Below are positions 62,604-64,000 of a stretch of DNA of 64,000 nt, one piece after another. Position 1 is the first letter of the stretch. Every line of letters starts with the position of its first letter. Made by a program: the position numbers and the translations under genes. The DNA is from Anaerolineae bacterium (GTDB taxonomy: Bacteria; Chloroflexota; Anaerolineae; Aggregatilineales; UBA2796), in contig JAHBVJ010000021.1 in the NCBI GenBank assembly GCA_019637615.1, forward strand, positions 1 through 64,000, written 5' to 3'. The notes under the pieces are model-generated. The model ran no database searches, was not told the DNA's origin, and saw only the letters and a program-made list of their open reading frames with translations.

Positions 62604-63275
62604 ATGAATATTCATGAAGAATACCATCAGCACGTTCAGATTGGCTGCAAATTCAGCGTCCTGATCGCCAATGCGCACGCCATTTACCGTGAATGTATCT
62701 GTATGCTACTCAATCCTCATTTCCGGATCGTGGGGGACGCTGGCGACGGCCTCACCGCGATCAAGCTGGCGGAACGGCTCAAGCCGGATGTCGTCGTGGT
62801 CGATATGGTCATGCCCAAGCTGAACGGGCTGGAAGTCATCCGGCAAATCAGGCAGTTCGCCCCGCACACGAAGGCGCTGGTGCTTTCCGAAGAGGATGAT
62901 GAAGTGCATATCGCACGCGCTGTCGATCACGGTGCGCGCGGCTATGTCTCGAAGGACACCAAAAGCGACGACTTGATCAAGGCCATCCACGCGGTGGCGC
63001 TGGGACGTGGCTATTTTACCGTGCCCGTTTATGAAGGCCGCACGAAAACGTATAGCGTTGAAACGCACGTAGGCTGTGAGAACTCCTCCGATCTGCTCAC
63101 CACACGCGAACGAGAAGTGTTGCAGTTGGTGGGGCAGGGCTTGACCAGCAAACAAATCGGCAATCGTTTCAGCATCAGCCCCCGTACCGTGGAGGTTCAT
63201 CGCGCCAATGTGATGCGCAAACTGAATCTGGGCACCACCAGCGAGTTAATTCGCTACGCCATCCAACAGGAATGA
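62604..63275 (+). CDS. NarL/LuxR-type response regulator with atypical receiver
   Basis: The 223-residue protein has a receiver domain (about 18-135) and a LuxR HTH (about 158-220: LTTREREVLQLVGQGLTSKQI, SPRTVEVHRANVMRKLNL). The phospho-acceptor Asp (VVVDMVMPKLNG), the Ser/Thr position (LVLSEED) and the Lys (GYVSKDT) are present. The N-terminal acidic pair, normally DD in a xVDDH motif, reads ANAH in VLIANAHAIYRE, so Mg2+ binding should be impaired. ATG 62604 is chosen; AAGAG lies about 10 bases upstream and the earlier frame lacks support. No kinase gene is adjacent. Confidence 0.88.
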   Translation: MNIHEEYHQHVQIGCKFSVLIANAHAIYRECICMLLNPHFRIVGDAGDGLTAIKLAERLKPDVVVVDMVMPKLNGLEVIRQIRQFAPHTKALVLSEEDDEVHIARAVDHGARGYVSKDTKSDDLIKAIHAVALGRGYFTVPVYEGRTKTYSVETHVGCENSSDLLTTREREVLQLVGQGLTSKQIGNRFSISPRTVEVHRANVMRKLNLGTTSELIRYAIQQE

Positions 63276-63444
63276 TCCGTTGCCACCTGCCCGCGCCATC
63301 TCAGCCCGAATAGCTGCCATAACCTCGTTTTGTCCCGTCAACATGAACGCGAGAAGATGGATATTTGCGTTGAGTTGCGACTCAGAGAAATAATCTGCGT
63401 ATGATGACTCGTGAGTTCGCGGCAAAGGGATAACGGACAAATTC

Positions 63445-64000
63445 ATGGCGCAATCTTTCTTCACTAAAGTGCAAATCCTAATTTCGGCAACGCTACACAG
63501 CATTGTTGACCGTGCCTTGGAGCAAAATTCGCTCGGCGTCTTCGATGAGTACATTCGTCAGGCGGAAACCAGCATGGCGACGCTGAAATCCGCCATGGTC
63601 GATATGAATGCCTCGATCAAGACGCTGAAACGCAAGTACGACGAGTCCGCGAACGAAGCCGCCGCGCTCGATTTGCAGGTTGATCAGGCCTTGAAGGCGG
63701 GCAAAGAGACGTTGGCGAAGGCGCAGCTCACCAAGCTGAACGCGCAGCTCGACATCGCCCGCACCTATCAGGATCAGTACGAAAAGCAGAGTCATACCTA
63801 CAAAGTCTTGCTAGATGTCGTCCAGGTCTTGCAAGCCAAGGTCGATGTGCTGGAAGAACAGCGCGATCAGGTGGCGACGCTGCTGGAACTCATCAAGAGC
63901 AAGAAGATCATCGCCCGCTCGATCAAAGATGTGCGCGACATCACCGACGACCGCACAGCGAAGATCGTGGAGAATGTGCGCACGCAGCTTGATCAGGCCG
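63445..64000 (+). CDS. PspA/IM30-like protein, 5' part (runs off the window)
   Basis: The frame begins at ATG 63445 and remains open to the window end (185 codons). The translation starts MAQSFFTKVQILISATLHSI, followed by VDRALEQNSLGVFDEYIRQAE, which matches the N-terminal helices of PspA/IM30 proteins. Long charged coiled-coil helices follow (ALKAGKETLAKAQLTKLNAQ). PspA proteins bind stressed inner membranes and oligomerise. Together with the PspC-like gene at 50995 and the LiaF-like genes it suggests a phage-shock-like envelope response, though the genes are scattered. Confidence 0.75.
   Translation, partial: MAQSFFTKVQILISATLHSIVDRALEQNSLGVFDEYIRQAETSMATLKSAMVDMNASIKTLKRKYDESANEAAALDLQVDQALKAGKETLAKAQLTKLNAQLDIARTYQDQYEKQSHTYKVLLDVVQVLQAKVDVLEEQRDQVATLLELIKSKKIIARSIKDVRDITDDRTAKIVENVRTQLDQA

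Overview
The window is a 64 kb, G+C-rich chromosomal segment (roughly sixty percent by eye) that is densely coded on both strands. No rRNA, tRNA, CRISPR array or complete insertion sequence was recognised. The gene content best fits a heterotrophic member of the Chloroflexota, probably Anaerolineae-like. The reasons are membrane proteins with Pro/Thr linkers, very large STAND/WD40 and kinase-like proteins, LiaF/PspC-like envelope proteins, a DUF5054 hydrolase and a RhaI-type isomerase with a Rha-like ABC importer. The lineage is an inference from gene style, not from a marker comparison.

Layout. 1-430: end of an AT-rich FRG-domain gene, probably acquired. 0.5-6.2 kb: housekeeping genes (secreted or anchored hypotheticals, primary sigma factor, LiaF-like membrane protein, lipoprotein, proC). 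6.1-9.7 kb: histone-deacetylase-like enzyme and a ComEC homologue whose metallo-beta-lactamase domain has lost its metal ligands. 9.8-15.9 kb: a complete Mrp Na+/H+ antiporter operon with a fused MrpA-MrpB subunit. 16.2-19.1 kb: two alpha/beta hydrolases, a LuxR HTH-only protein and an IS630 transposase remnant. 19.3-25.4 kb: one 2043-residue protein that joins two STAND ATPases (HTH, NB-ARC, TPR, then NB-ARC, pentapeptide repeats and fourteen WD40 repeats). 25.4-27.1 kb: DUF47 regulator and a PiT-family transporter lacking both Asn-Asp signatures. 27.3-31.7 kb: DUF5054 hydrolase and two SRPBCC paralogues separated by long, structured non-coding DNA.

31.7-44.4 kb is a methylpentose-type sugar island. 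On the minus strand are a Gfo/Idh/MocA dehydrogenase, an amidase, an enolase-superfamily dehydratase and L-rhamnose isomerase. On the plus strand are an ABC importer (ATPase, two permeases, binding protein), a short-chain dehydrogenase and a DeoR regulator fused to a periplasmic-binding-protein-like sensor. A RbsD/FucU mutarotase at 55 kb may assist. No kinase or aldolase gene is visible, so the route after isomerisation or oxidation is open.

44.4-64 kb holds single genes and small operons: stand-alone receiver, ArsR-DUF2087 autoregulator with a clear operator, NylB-like serine hydrolase, aldo/keto reductase, DoxX protein, PspC plus a LiaF-like protein, isoaspartyl-peptidase-like enzyme, phytase-like secreted protein, a 1503-residue membrane-anchored kinase-like protein with atypical catalytic residues, acyltransferase and GH43 enzyme, an atypical NarL-type regulator, and the start of a PspA-like gene cut by the window end. 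Intergenic DNA carries two repeat families: heptamers with consensus near ACTNAGC, and a larger dispersed element at about 4.1, 49.9 and 60.1 kb.
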